This document shows, one piece after another, positions 27,935 to 36,660 of a stretch of 64,000 bases of DNA; position 1 is the stretch's first letter, and each line of letters starts with the position of its first letter. Below the pieces are notes generated by a model that saw only the letters and a program-made list of their open reading frames with translations, searched no databases and was not told where the DNA came from. This DNA is from an uncultured Prevotellaceae bacterium (lineage in GTDB: Bacteria; Bacteroidota; Bacteroidia; Bacteroidales; Muribaculaceae): NCBI GenBank assembly GCA_905207705.1, contig CAJLMA010000001.1:124001-188000 (forward strand), written 5' to 3'. A program made the translations under genes and the position numbers.

Positions 27935-28750
27935 TTAGTCCTTGAACTTGTTTATAGTCATCCTTATTTCGGCAAGTCTTTCAAGCAATCCCTCGATCAA
28001 ATCCAAACGCAACATATTTGCTCCATCGCTCTTTGCCATAGCCGGATTTGGATGTGTTTCTATAAATAAACCATCGGCTCCGACTGCTACTGCGGCCCTT
28101 GCCATCGGTTCAATCAAATGAGGCAGTCCGCCTGTCACCCCTTTGGGCTGGTTGGGTTGTTGCAAAGAATGTGTCGCGTCATAAATCACCGGACACCCTA
28201 TTTTCTTCATTTCAGGCAATCCTCTGAAATCAACGACCAGATCATAATATCCGAATGTTGTACCACGCTCTGTCACGGCAACATTGTCATTACCTGCATC
28301 GCGCACCTTCTGTACTGCAAACGACATAGCCTCGGGCGACAAAAATTGTCCCTTTTTAATGTTTACCATTTTCCCTGTTTTAGCCGCAGCGACAAGCAAA
28401 TCGGTCTGACGACACAAAAATGCAGGAATTTGTATGACATCTACATAATCAGCGGCAAGACGAGCCTCCTCGACACTATGCACGTCGGTCACTACCGGCA
28501 CACCAACCTGTTTTCTCACCTTGCTCAATACCTCGAGAGCCTGTATGTCGCCTATTCCTGTAAATGAATCTATGCGAGAGCGGTTTGCTTTACGATAACT
28601 TCCTTTGAAAACATATGGTATGTCAAGACGTTTTGCGATTGCTGAGATTTTTTCGGCTATTTCCAAAGCCATTTCTTCACCTTCAATCACGCACGGCCCG
28701 GCAAAGAGAAAAAAATTGCCCGAAACCGATGACATCAATTCTTTAACCAT
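27935..28750 (-). CDS. kdsA: 3-deoxy-8-phosphooctulonate synthase
   Basis: Condenses PEP with arabinose-5-P to KDO-8-phosphate for the LPS inner core. DAHP-synthase-like TIM barrel: FLFAGPCVIEGEEMA, VFKGSYRKANRSR (PEP and A5P binding), PVVTDVHSVEEA, IQIPAFLCRQTDLL, KKGQFLSPEAM, TERGTTFGY, VIYDATHSLQQP (metal His) and FIETHPNPAMAKSDG. 271 residues, normal. Follows rsmE by 38 bases. Confidence 0.96.
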   Translation of the reverse strand: MVKELMSSVSGNFFLFAGPCVIEGEEMALEIAEKISAIAKRLDIPYVFKGSYRKANRSRIDSFTGIGDIQALEVLSKVRKQVGVPVVTDVHSVEEARLAADYVDVIQIPAFLCRQTDLLVAAAKTGKMVNIKKGQFLSPEAMSFAVQKVRDAGNDNVAVTERGTTFGYYDLVVDFRGLPEMKKIGCPVIYDATHSLQQPNQPKGVTGGLPHLIEPMARAAVAVGADGLFIETHPNPAMAKSDGANMLRLDLIEGLLERLAEIRMTINKFKD

Positions 28751-28788
28751 TTAATATAATTACTTAATTTTTATACTATAAATAATAC

Positions 28789-29493
28789 TTAAACCTGTTT
28801 CAAAGCGTGACATGCAGCCACTGCATACATGGCCGCAGTCTCCGTACGCAAGCGGCTTTCTCCAAATGATACTGGTATGAACCCATTCTCAATTGCCAAG
28901 TCTACCTCTTCCTTGCTGAAATCACCTTCAGGCCCTATCAATATCAGCACATCTTCATTTTTGTGGTATGACAAAGAAAACAGCTTCCGATTTACTTCTT
29001 TATCACAATATGCGATAAACTTTTGCCCGATAAAAGGCTTTTTCAGCACTTCGGCCACAGGAGTCATCTCTTCGAGTTCGGGCAATGTGCATTTTAACGA
29101 TTGCTTCATTGCTGAAACAAGAATCTTTCTCAACCGCTCTGTCTTCAATTCCTTACGTTCGGAATAACGGCACCTAAGTGGTATAATCTTGTCGACTCCC
29201 ATCTCTGTAACTTTTTCGGCCATCCATTCCATCCTGTCGAGATTTTTAGTCGGAGCAATTCCAAGTGTTATGCTGCCACTCCAGTGTGATGTCACATGGA
29301 CACGCTCCTCTGGTTCTATGACACATTTCTTCGGATGAGCCGATACAATGCGACACTTGTAACAATTGCCTCGACCATCCACAGCTTCTATATAGTCTCC
29401 CTCGACAAGGCGCAGAACCCTGACGGCATGCTGAGATTCCTCTTCGGGCAATACATTGCTTTCGGCTATGTCGGGAGTAAAAAATCTATGCAT
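28789..29493 (-). CDS. rsmE: 16S rRNA m3U1498 methyltransferase
   Basis: SPOUT-class methyltransferase. N-terminal PUA-like domain (MHRFFTPDI, EESQHAVRVLRLVEGD), then the knotted SAM domain with LGIAPTKNLDRMEWMAEKVTEMGV, LRCRYSERKELKTERL, ILIGPEGDFSKEEVDLA (SAM loop) and SFGESRLRTETAAMYA at the C-terminal knot. 234 residues, typical of Bacteroidota RsmE. Confidence 0.95.
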   Translation of the reverse strand: MHRFFTPDIAESNVLPEEESQHAVRVLRLVEGDYIEAVDGRGNCYKCRIVSAHPKKCVIEPEERVHVTSHWSGSITLGIAPTKNLDRMEWMAEKVTEMGVDKIIPLRCRYSERKELKTERLRKILVSAMKQSLKCTLPELEEMTPVAEVLKKPFIGQKFIAYCDKEVNRKLFSLSYHKNEDVLILIGPEGDFSKEEVDLAIENGFIPVSFGESRLRTETAAMYAVAACHALKQV

Positions 29494-29519
29494 AATGATA
29501 TGACATTTTATTTCATTGT

Positions 29520-30839
29520 TTAGGCTGCTTTTTCATGTTTATAACGGAACAGCATGGCAAACAATATTGCCACCAACAGTGCATAGCCTGAGAAAATAAA
29601 CCACGCCGACTGCCAGTCACCAAGCAAATATGATGTTTCGCCTACAGTGGTCCATTGGCAATAATGGTTCACTACGGCACCTGCCGCAAGTGTACCTATT
29701 GTAGCACCAAGTCCGTTGGTCATAAGCATGAACAAGCCTTGTGCCGATGCTCTCACCGACGCATTGGTCTCTTTGTCTACAAACATTGCACCTGAAACAT
29801 TAAAGAAATCAAATGCGACTCCGTAAACAATCATTGACAATATAAACATCCATAATCCGGATCCTGGATCTCCGGCTCCAAACAATCCGAAACGGAACAC
29901 CCATGCCAACATGGCTATGAGCATTACATTCTTAATGCCATATTTCTTTAAAAAAAATGGAATCAATAATATACACAACGCTTCGGAAATCTGCGACAAC
30001 GATGTCAACAGTGTGGCATTATTTGCTCCAAACGTATCCGCAAACATTGGATCACCCTTGAAACTCGTGATAAATGGTGTCGCAAATCCATTGGTTACCT
30101 GAAGCGACATGCCCAATAGTCCGGAGAAGATAAAGAACATTGCCATTTTACGGCTCTTAAACAACTTGAATGCATTCAAGCCCAACACCTCTGAAACTGA
30201 CGAGGACTCTCGGCGCACAATGCGACATGATGGCAATGAAAAACAGTATAAGAACAAAATTATTCCCAATATACCAGAAACGCCAAACTGCATATATGTA
30301 TATTGGAAACGGTGCAATGTATCTGTTATGCTAAAATAGAACTGCCCCTCGTTCCAGCAAGCACAATTTACAAACCACATCGTGGCAATAAAACCCACTG
30401 TGCCAAACACCCTAATAGGCGGAAAATCCTTTACGGTGTCATACCCGTTTTCTTTAAGTATTGTAAACGCCACAGTGTTAGATAACGCCAATGTGGGCAT
30501 ATAAAAGGCCACGCTTACCGAATATATTGCAATAAACAAAGCTTTGTTCCCAATTTCGCTACCTATTCCCGCCGTTATCCCCATATAGCAGCATGCCAAC
30601 ATGGCTACGCCCGCGATAAAATGACAAATGCCCAACAATTTTTGGGGTTGAATAAATCTGTCAGCAATTATACCCATGATTGTAGGCATAAAAATCGAGA
30701 CTATGCCCTGAATAGCATAAAACCATGAGATTTCACTCCCAAGTCCAGCAACCCCAAGGTAATTGCCCATCGAAGTCAAGTAAGCCCCCCAAACGGCAAA
30801 CTCGAGGAAATTCATTAATATCAGTCTTAGCTTAAGCAT
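29520..30839 (-). CDS. Nucleoside:proton symporter of the NupG family (MFS)
   Basis: Inner-membrane carrier with about 12 hydrophobic segments, 439 residues. The N-terminus LRLILMNFLEFAVWGAYLTSMGNYL and IMGIIADRFIQPQKLLG match the nucleoside-H+ symporter branch (NupG/XapB) of the major facilitator superfamily. A cytoplasmic loop lies after helix 6 (PSCRIVRRESSSVSEV). It probably imports nucleosides for salvage. Substrate specificity cannot be told from sequence. Confidence 0.85.
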   Translation of the reverse strand: MLKLRLILMNFLEFAVWGAYLTSMGNYLGVAGLGSEISWFYAIQGIVSIFMPTIMGIIADRFIQPQKLLGICHFIAGVAMLACCYMGITAGIGSEIGNKALFIAIYSVSVAFYMPTLALSNTVAFTILKENGYDTVKDFPPIRVFGTVGFIATMWFVNCACWNEGQFYFSITDTLHRFQYTYMQFGVSGILGIILFLYCFSLPSCRIVRRESSSVSEVLGLNAFKLFKSRKMAMFFIFSGLLGMSLQVTNGFATPFITSFKGDPMFADTFGANNATLLTSLSQISEALCILLIPFFLKKYGIKNVMLIAMLAWVFRFGLFGAGDPGSGLWMFILSMIVYGVAFDFFNVSGAMFVDKETNASVRASAQGLFMLMTNGLGATIGTLAAGAVVNHYCQWTTVGETSYLLGDWQSAWFIFSGYALLVAILFAMLFRYKHEKAA

Positions 30840-30875
30840 ATATATACGGTATTATAAATTTTTTGGTTGAAGTTT

Positions 30876-31481
30876 TTATTTGTCTTTTTGTGCAGCACGT
30901 TTAGCGTCAAGCACTTTCTTTATGTCGGCTGCCATCTCATACTCTTCATGATCGACGCACACCTGCAATAATTTCTCCAATCGTTCTATCGAACAATGTT
31001 CATACCCATGCTCTTCTTCATCCTCTCCTTTTGAATTAGAATCGTTTTGCATCGACGAGTCTCCACTCCTGTCCTCCATCACGAATCCTGTTTTTTCAAG
31101 TATATCGCGAGTAGTATATATAGGTGCGTTGGTCCTCAACGCAAGAGCAATTGCATCTGATGTTCTTGAATCGAGTGAAATCTGACGCGTGTCGCTGCTG
31201 AAATGCAATTCCGACATGAATATCCCGTCATCAAATTTATATATGAAAACTTCATCGAGCTGGATGCCAAAAGCATGCGCAAGGCTTACAAACAAGTCAT
31301 GAGGCATTGGACGTGGAGGTATGACATTTTCCAGTCGGACGGCAATTGCTTGAGCCTCCGACAGTCCTACCACGATAGGAATCCTGTAAGGGCCGTTTAC
31401 CTCGGACAATACCAGAGCATACGCACCTTGCTGCACCTGACTATATGTAATACCCATCACATTTAACTCTACCCGTTCCAT
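30876..31481 (-). CDS. Bifunctional nuclease-family (DUF151) protein with UVR motif
   Basis: 201 residues. Residues ~1-140 are the DUF151/BFN domain: VELNVMGITYSQVQQGAYALVL, RIPIVVGLSEAQAIA, LDSRTSDAIALALRTNAPIY. After an acidic linker, residues ~160-200 form a UvrB/UvrC-type motif (IERLEKLLQVCVDHEEYEMAADIKKVL). The family has been called a bifunctional DNase/RNase in some organisms, but the biological role in Bacteroidota is not established. It lies between mnmA and the nucleoside transporter in a run of short gaps. Confidence 0.88.
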   Translation of the reverse strand: MERVELNVMGITYSQVQQGAYALVLSEVNGPYRIPIVVGLSEAQAIAVRLENVIPPRPMPHDLFVSLAHAFGIQLDEVFIYKFDDGIFMSELHFSSDTRQISLDSRTSDAIALALRTNAPIYTTRDILEKTGFVMEDRSGDSSMQNDSNSKGEDEEEHGYEHCSIERLEKLLQVCVDHEEYEMAADIKKVLDAKRAAQKDK

Positions 31482-31504
31482 TTTATCACCTCTCTTGTCT
31501 CGTT

Positions 31505-32587
31505 TTATTTCTTTTCGATTTTCTGACCAGTAATAATTCCGCTACCATAGCACAAATGAGCATCAGGGCTGTATATCACGGCAAATTGTCCCGGAGCTAT
31601 GCCTTGAACTTTCTTCTCCGACTCTATAAAATACTCCAAACCACCAAGATGCGTCAATGTTGCCTTAATGAACTCAGGAGAATGCCTGTTCTTGAACATT
31701 ATAGGCACAGGAGTATCAATTCCCTCCCATGGATTACCCGAAATGAAATGCATTTCATCAAGATGTATAGTACGCCCATACTGTTTTTCATTGTCATATC
31801 CGTTGCTTACATATATTGTATTGTCGGATACATTTTTTTTCACGACATACCACGGCCCACCGCTTAGTCCAAGACCCTTGCGCTGTCCTATTGTATGGAA
31901 CCAATACCCTTTGTGTTCACCTATCTTGCGTCCGGTTTCAATTTCTATTATATTTCCTTTCTTCTCGCCAAGGTGACGACGTATAAAGTCATTGTAATTT
32001 ATTTTCCCGAGAAAACATATGCCTTGACTGTCTTTGCGATAGGCATTAGGCATCTTCGTTTCTATTGCTATCCGGCGCACTTCACTTTTGGGCAAGTTAC
32101 CTATTGGGAATATAAGATGTTTAAGTTGGGCATAACTTATTTGCGCAAGAAAATCGGTTTGATCCTTTACCGGGTCTACGGCTGTCGCAAGATACTTAAT
32201 ACCATCCACAAAATCGGTCGTTGCATAATGCCCGGTAGCAGTCAAATCAAATTCATGACCCCATCGCTGCTCAAAAAAACCGAATTTTATCATCTTGTTG
32301 CACATCATGTCGGGATTAGGAGTCAGTCCGGCTTTTACTGTCCTCAATGCATATTCCATCACATTATCCCAATATTCCTGATGCAATGATACCACATCAA
32401 ACGGCAAGCCATATTTGGCTGCAATGAAATTACACATTTCAATATCTTCCTCGGCCGAGCAGTCACCTTCATCGTTATCCATGCCTATACGAATATAAAA
32501 AAGATGAAGGTCATGCCCTTCTTCTTTCAACTTATGAACTACAACGGCGCTGTCTACTCCGCCCGAAATCAACACAGCTATTTTCAT
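31505..32587 (-). CDS. mnmA: tRNA-specific 2-thiouridylase
   Basis: Installs 2-thiolation on U34 of tRNA-Lys, -Glu and -Gln. PP-loop [13 protein letters not shown] at the N-terminus; [10 protein letters not shown] contains the first catalytic cysteine; GHYATT; a [18 protein letters not shown] segment; SQGICFLGK contains the second catalytic cysteine; and the C-terminal beta-barrel starts around [14 protein letters not shown]. 360 residues. A start inside the predicted protein is unlikely because [10 protein letters not shown] is the conserved beginning. Confidence 0.95.
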   Translation of the reverse strand: MKIAVLISGGVDSAVVVHKLKEEGHDLHLFYIRIGMDNDEGDCSAEEDIEMCNFIAAKYGLPFDVVSLHQEYWDNVMEYALRTVKAGLTPNPDMMCNKMIKFGFFEQRWGHEFDLTATGHYATTDFVDGIKYLATAVDPVKDQTDFLAQISYAQLKHLIFPIGNLPKSEVRRIAIETKMPNAYRKDSQGICFLGKINYNDFIRRHLGEKKGNIIEIETGRKIGEHKGYWFHTIGQRKGLGLSGGPWYVVKKNVSDNTIYVSNGYDNEKQYGRTIHLDEMHFISGNPWEGIDTPVPIMFKNRHSPEFIKATLTHLGGLEYFIESEKKVQGIAPGQFAVIYSPDAHLCYGSGIITGQKIEKK

Positions 32588-32649
32588 GTCAATGCTTGAA
32601 CTTCCTGTTTGTTTAAAAAATTATACAAATCTGATTCCCATGTGAAGCA

Positions 32650-33150
32650 TCAGGCATCTTTCAGCGTTTCTTCAATCTGCCTGTCGTTAGCATCCACAAA
32701 TTTAAGTGAAATCAGGTAATCAAGTGAAATCTTACCCGGTCCGGCAAGAAACATGAATACAAAGATACCAATAAAAAGTATTGGAACGAAAATCGGCTGC
32801 GTGCTATAAAGCACATCAGGGGCGGTATCCACCATACTGTCAAACAAACGCAATTCCACCAATAGCATCGCTATAATTGGAGGGATTACTGCCACACGAG
32901 AGAATAATCCCAATATTATCAATATGGAACAAAGCATCTCCACGACAATAATCATTGTCATTGACACTTCAGGAGTCATGCCCAGTATGGCGGGCATGCG
33001 CAATACCATGCAATCAAAATACATCCACTGCCTGATACCGAATTGCATGAACATGATGCCGGCAAACAACCGCAAAAACAATCGCGACAAGTTGCTGTAA
33101 GTATGTCCGGCACTGTATATAAACAATTTCTTTATTATTCCTGCAGCCAT
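32650..33150 (-). CDS. DoxX-family membrane protein
   Basis: 166 residues with four hydrophobic segments (about 22-42, 63-84, 87-105, 120-138) in the DoxX pattern: RLFLRLFAGIMFMQFGIRQWM, VVEMLCSILIILGLFSR. Function of the family is unclear; members are linked to thiosulfate metabolism or redox balance. Lies 22 bases after the DUF5106 gene and before mnmA. Confidence 0.82.
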   Translation of the reverse strand: MAAGIIKKLFIYSAGHTYSNLSRLFLRLFAGIMFMQFGIRQWMYFDCMVLRMPAILGMTPEVSMTMIIVVEMLCSILIILGLFSRVAVIPPIIAMLLVELRLFDSMVDTAPDVLYSTQPIFVPILFIGIFVFMFLAGPGKISLDYLISLKFVDANDRQIEETLKDA

Positions 33151-33172
33151 GGAGAATAATTTTATGTTATTT

Positions 33173-34075
33173 TTAATCTATCATTTGCTTGATTGATTCC
33201 ACGCTGATGTTTTTATCTAGAATTATATAATTCCCGTCAAGAATGTAAATGCACGGAGACACACGCAAATCATATTTATCGGCAATATCTTCATTTGAGC
33301 CTATAATCCAATTGTCGGCATAAGTTCGTGCCGATTCAGCCCATTCATCACTGTATTTTCCGGGATACACACTTACAATGGTAAGCTCCCCATCTTCAAT
33401 AAGTTTGTTAACTTTCACATCGGTACTCAGGCGTAATCGAGAAATTGAGCAATCAATACATTCGTCATCATTAAAGAAAAGCAATATCATCTTACCCTTT
33501 ATATCCGACAATTTTTTCTTGCTGCCATCGACAAGTTTCATCTCAAAATCTAAAGCTTTCGCACCTATCATGTTATGCGAAATTTTTTCATACTGGTACT
33601 TGTAACGTTCTTTTTCCGAATCTTTTATCATATTATTGTCGAGCATGCACTCTATAAATGGCAAATAAGCCTCATCGCTCCAGTATTCGGCTCCCGGAGC
33701 ATACAATGCACGTTCTGCCATCTCCACAATATCAATAAAATTAGGCTTGTTTGACTCGGCTTTCTTCATCATTTCCTTTATTGAAGAAATCACGATAGTT
33801 TTATGGGCATACTTAAAGAATGTCACATAGTCCCTGAAAGTTGTCTCAAACAAGACTTTATCTTTGATTGGCGCAGAAAAATCATAATTGTCCCAAAAAC
33901 GTTGGATTATGTAATTAGTCCTGTTTTCAAGCGTTCTTATGGTATCCGGGACCTCGGGGTATTCAAATAATTTTTCTTGAACTTGAGATGCGTTACCGTC
34001 AGATTGCCCCCACATGCTGCATGGCAATATTGCTGACGCGATTAAAACCAATAAAATCCTTAAATTTATATTCAT
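33173..34075 (-). CDS. DUF5106 / thioredoxin-like exported protein
   Basis: 300 residues with a signal peptide (LLVLIASAILPCSMWGQ). Residues ~30-165 are the helical DUF5106 region (TIRTLENRTNYIIQRFWDNYDF). Residues ~170-300 are a TlpA/thioredoxin-like fold with a real redox pair, FFNDDECIDCSISRL (CxxC), and the cis-proline equivalent RVSPCIYILDGNY. It probably acts as a periplasmic thiol-disulfide protein. It is the first gene after a promoter at 34157-34187 and heads the run down to the TPR gene at 26.3 kb. Confidence 0.8.
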   Translation of the reverse strand: MNINLRILLVLIASAILPCSMWGQSDGNASQVQEKLFEYPEVPDTIRTLENRTNYIIQRFWDNYDFSAPIKDKVLFETTFRDYVTFFKYAHKTIVISSIKEMMKKAESNKPNFIDIVEMAERALYAPGAEYWSDEAYLPFIECMLDNNMIKDSEKERYKYQYEKISHNMIGAKALDFEMKLVDGSKKKLSDIKGKMILLFFNDDECIDCSISRLRLSTDVKVNKLIEDGELTIVSVYPGKYSDEWAESARTYADNWIIGSNEDIADKYDLRVSPCIYILDGNYIILDKNISVESIKQMID

Positions 34076-34156
34076 TCCTTAATAAATTAACTATCGCTAC
34101 ATATTTATACAGGTAAAAGTAACGCAATATCATCAAGAAAACAAGACAAACAAAGA

Positions 34157-34187
34157 CAAATTTACCCATATCAACATTTTTAACAAT
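34157..34187 (-). promoter_or_regulatory. Promoter of the DUF5106-DoxX-mnmA run
   Basis: Minus strand ATTG (34184-34187), 19 bases, TAAATTTG (34157-34164): exact -7, one mismatch in -33. It lies just after the terminator of the upstream MurNAc operon. Confidence 0.55.
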
Positions 34188-34206
34188 TACTCGATTGTCA
34201 TGATTG

Positions 34207-34244
34207 ATAAAAGGCGTGTCCCATTAATAATGGGGACACGCCTA
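34207..34244 (-). terminator. Terminator of the MurNAc salvage operon
   Basis: On the minus strand AGGCGTGTCCC pairs with GGGACACGCCT, extended by an ATTA/TAAT pair with one bulge, then TTTT. It lies 24 bases after the SGNH gene and is the only clear terminator in 16.5 kb of co-directional genes. Confidence 0.82.
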
Positions 34245-34268
34245 TACAATAAAATTTGTAAAAATATG

Positions 34269-34952
34269 TCAATCGTTCACATAATTGATGATGGCATCGC
34301 GCCACACAATATAACCGGCGCCCAGCAAGTGCAAGCCGTCGTTAGTGTATTCTTTCTTCATCTTACCATCTGGACCGACAAATTTAGAATACAAATCTAT
34401 CCACACGATTCCATGTTTCCGTGCAAGTGATTCAAACTTTTTATTAGTTTCGATGATAACTCCTTCCTTGCCTTTCATTGCCTTGTAACGCCCGAAGTCG
34501 TTATTAACCGGCAATAAGCTCTGTAAATATATCTTCGTATTAGGAGATTCGGTCTTGACTTTCACTATGAGTTTCTCCATTACCCTTGCGACACTGTCGG
34601 CCGACAAATTGTGGGAAATATCATTTACTCCACTCAAAATGAATACTTTTTTGGGATGACCATGCAATATAGGCTCACTACGGTCGATAAGTCCTTGTAT
34701 AACGTCCGACGATATGCCTCTATTCTTTATGTTGGGATTCTCAAACAGTTCATGCCATTCACAGCCATTTGTTAAGCTATTGCCCCAAAACACTATATCG
34801 TCACTGTCCACAGGCAATAATTCAAACAATGAACTACGTTGAAAGTAAAATTCATTATATTGATACTTTTCTTCGGCATTCATGGCAAAAGCAGACATAC
34901 AAGCCAATACTGCTAAAACCAACATTCGACTTATAATTCCATCCTTTCTCAT
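34269..34952 (-). CDS. Exported SGNH/GDSL esterase
   Basis: 227 residues from the ATG at 34952, which lies 4 bases after the murQ stop; an upstream start at 34988 would overlap murQ. A signal peptide is present (MLVLAVLACMSAFAMNA). SGNH blocks: VFWGNSLTNG (nucleophile Ser, block I), the block II Gly in NRGISSD, LSGVNDIS (block III Asn) and NDGLHLLG (catalytic Asp and His, block V). The family removes acyl groups from sugars. Position at the end of a MurNAc operon suggests O-acetyl removal from peptidoglycan fragments, but that is inference. Confidence 0.85.
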   Translation of the reverse strand: MRKDGIISRMLVLAVLACMSAFAMNAEEKYQYNEFYFQRSSLFELLPVDSDDIVFWGNSLTNGCEWHELFENPNIKNRGISSDVIQGLIDRSEPILHGHPKKVFILSGVNDISHNLSADSVARVMEKLIVKVKTESPNTKIYLQSLLPVNNDFGRYKAMKGKEGVIIETNKKFESLARKHGIVWIDLYSKFVGPDGKMKKEYTNDGLHLLGAGYIVWRDAIINYVND

Positions 34953-34956
34953 CGGT

Positions 34957-35781
34957 TTAATCTTTGTCATGTTGACGATAAGCATCAATGGCAGTCTTTA
35001 CCGACCCATGGAAAAGCAACAAACGTTTTGCTTCATCATAAGGCAATTCCAATTCGTCTACGAGCATTCGTGTTCCACGATCTACAAGCTTGGCATTGGT
35101 AAGTTGCATGTTGACCATTTTATTTCCCTTGACACGCCCCATACGAATCATCACAGTGGTAGTTATCATATTGCATATCATCTTTTGTCCTGTACCCGAC
35201 TTCATGCGTGAACTACCAGTAACATACTCTGGACCGACAATCATTTCAATAGGAATCTCCGACACTTGCGATACCGGAGCATCAGGATTGCTTGTTATCG
35301 AAGCTGTAAGGCAACCATGCTCTCTTGCTGTTTTCAATGCCCCTATCACATAAGGCGTAGTACCCGATGCAGCAATGCCTATCACCGTATCTTTGTCATT
35401 GATATTATATTTCTGCAAATCTTTCCAACCTTGTTCAGTGTCATCTTCGGCATTCTCCACTGGATTGCGCAACGCAATGTCACCACCTGCAATTAGGCCG
35501 ATGACCCATGTCGGATCCATACCGAATGTAGGTGGAATCTCTGAAGCGTCAAGCACTCCGAGACGACCTGATGTACCTGCTCCCATATAGAAAATGCGAC
35601 CTCCGCGTTTCATGCGCGGCACAATCTGCGTTACCAACTTTTCAATCTGCGGAATGGCCTTTTGCACAGCATCGGCTACTTTATGATCTTCAGTGTTGAT
35701 TTCAGTCAATATCTCGTGAACAGATTTTTTCTCCAAATCATTATACAATGACGGCTGCTCGCTTATTTTTACAAATGCCAT
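34957..35781 (-). CDS. murQ: N-acetylmuramic acid 6-phosphate etherase
   Basis: Splits the lactyl ether of MurNAc-6-P to give GlcNAc-6-P and D-lactate in the cytoplasm. SIS-domain protein: FYMGAGTSGRLGVLDASE, FGMDPTWVIGLIAGGD, AENAEDDTEQG with the catalytic glutamate region, IGIAASGTTPYVIGAL, GPEYVTGSSRMKSGTGQK. 274 residues, slightly shorter than the ~298 of E. coli. Sits 36 bases after murK and 4 bases before the esterase gene. Confidence 0.96.
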   Translation of the reverse strand: MAFVKISEQPSLYNDLEKKSVHEILTEINTEDHKVADAVQKAIPQIEKLVTQIVPRMKRGGRIFYMGAGTSGRLGVLDASEIPPTFGMDPTWVIGLIAGGDIALRNPVENAEDDTEQGWKDLQKYNINDKDTVIGIAASGTTPYVIGALKTAREHGCLTASITSNPDAPVSQVSEIPIEMIVGPEYVTGSSRMKSGTGQKMICNMITTTVMIRMGRVKGNKMVNMQLTNAKLVDRGTRMLVDELELPYDEAKRLLLFHGSVKTAIDAYRQHDKD

Positions 35782-35817
35782 ATCGTGTATTCTTTAATGA
35801 TTTAATTACATTTTTTA

Positions 35818-36660
35818 TTATCTCGAATAGTATTTTATCAAGCCTTCCATCGGACTCTTGATAATTGTGCCTATATTTATGTACAATGCCTTTGCTGCTT
35901 CTTCAAGCACATCTTTATAATGGCAGGCAATGGAACCTACGAAATTAACAGGCAATTCCTTATACCTTTCATAATTTTCAACATTGCGTACAAAGAATGC
36001 CTTGAAAGCATTAAGCACAAGACGATGAATAGAAGGCTCCTCTATATTCTGCGCCAAGAATGGCGACAATGATGCCAAGAACTTATTTGCCCCCGGTTTG
36101 CGATAAACATTTTCAATGATAAGCTGCGGTGTCAGTTCAAATTGTTGCATGAATTTATCTACTAGATGCTGTGGGATTTGCCTTTTAAGGACATCGCCGA
36201 CAAGCAATTTTCCAAGCACTGCACCGCTACCTTCATCTCCAAGGATATATCCGAGCGGAGAAATATTTTCAACTATTCGGGTTCCGTCATAATAGCAAGA
36301 ATTGGAACCAGTACCAAGAATGCAGGCAATGCCGGGCTTGTCGCCACACAATGCGCGTGCCGCTGCCAACAAATCGCTTTCCACCATTATCGTTTGAGCT
36401 GTAGGGAAATTGCTTTTAATGGCATTCCGCACATTGTTGCATATATTGTCGCCCAAGCAACCTGCTCCATAATAATATACTTCGGTAATTGTGACACCTT
36501 TCAGATGTGGCACCAACTCATTTTTTATCGTAGAAGCCATCTCCTCCTCGGTAAGCATCATAGCATTCATTCCACATGTGAACACTCGCGCCACCATTTC
36601 TTTTCCGTCAAGGACACACCAATCAATCTTGGTCGATCCGCTATCAGCTATAAGTTTCAT
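35818..36660 (-). CDS. murK: MurNAc/GlcNAc kinase, BadF/BadG/BcrA family
   Basis: ASKHA-fold sugar kinase. Phosphate-1 motif ADSGSTKIDWCVLDG, YYGAGC, VESDLLAAARAL, adenosine motif CILGTGSNSCYYDG and LGYILGDEGSGAVLGKLL; 280 residues. In Tannerella forsythia the homologous gene next to murQ was described as MurK, phosphorylating MurNAc at O-6, and the murT-murK-murQ order is the same here. The start ATG overlaps the murT stop by 4 bases. A paralogue lies at 51.0 kb. Confidence 0.88.
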   Translation of the reverse strand: MKLIADSGSTKIDWCVLDGKEMVARVFTCGMNAMMLTEEEMASTIKNELVPHLKGVTITEVYYYGAGCLGDNICNNVRNAIKSNFPTAQTIMVESDLLAAARALCGDKPGIACILGTGSNSCYYDGTRIVENISPLGYILGDEGSGAVLGKLLVGDVLKRQIPQHLVDKFMQQFELTPQLIIENVYRKPGANKFLASLSPFLAQNIEEPSIHRLVLNAFKAFFVRNVENYERYKELPVNFVGSIACHYKDVLEEAAKALYINIGTIIKSPMEGLIKYYSR

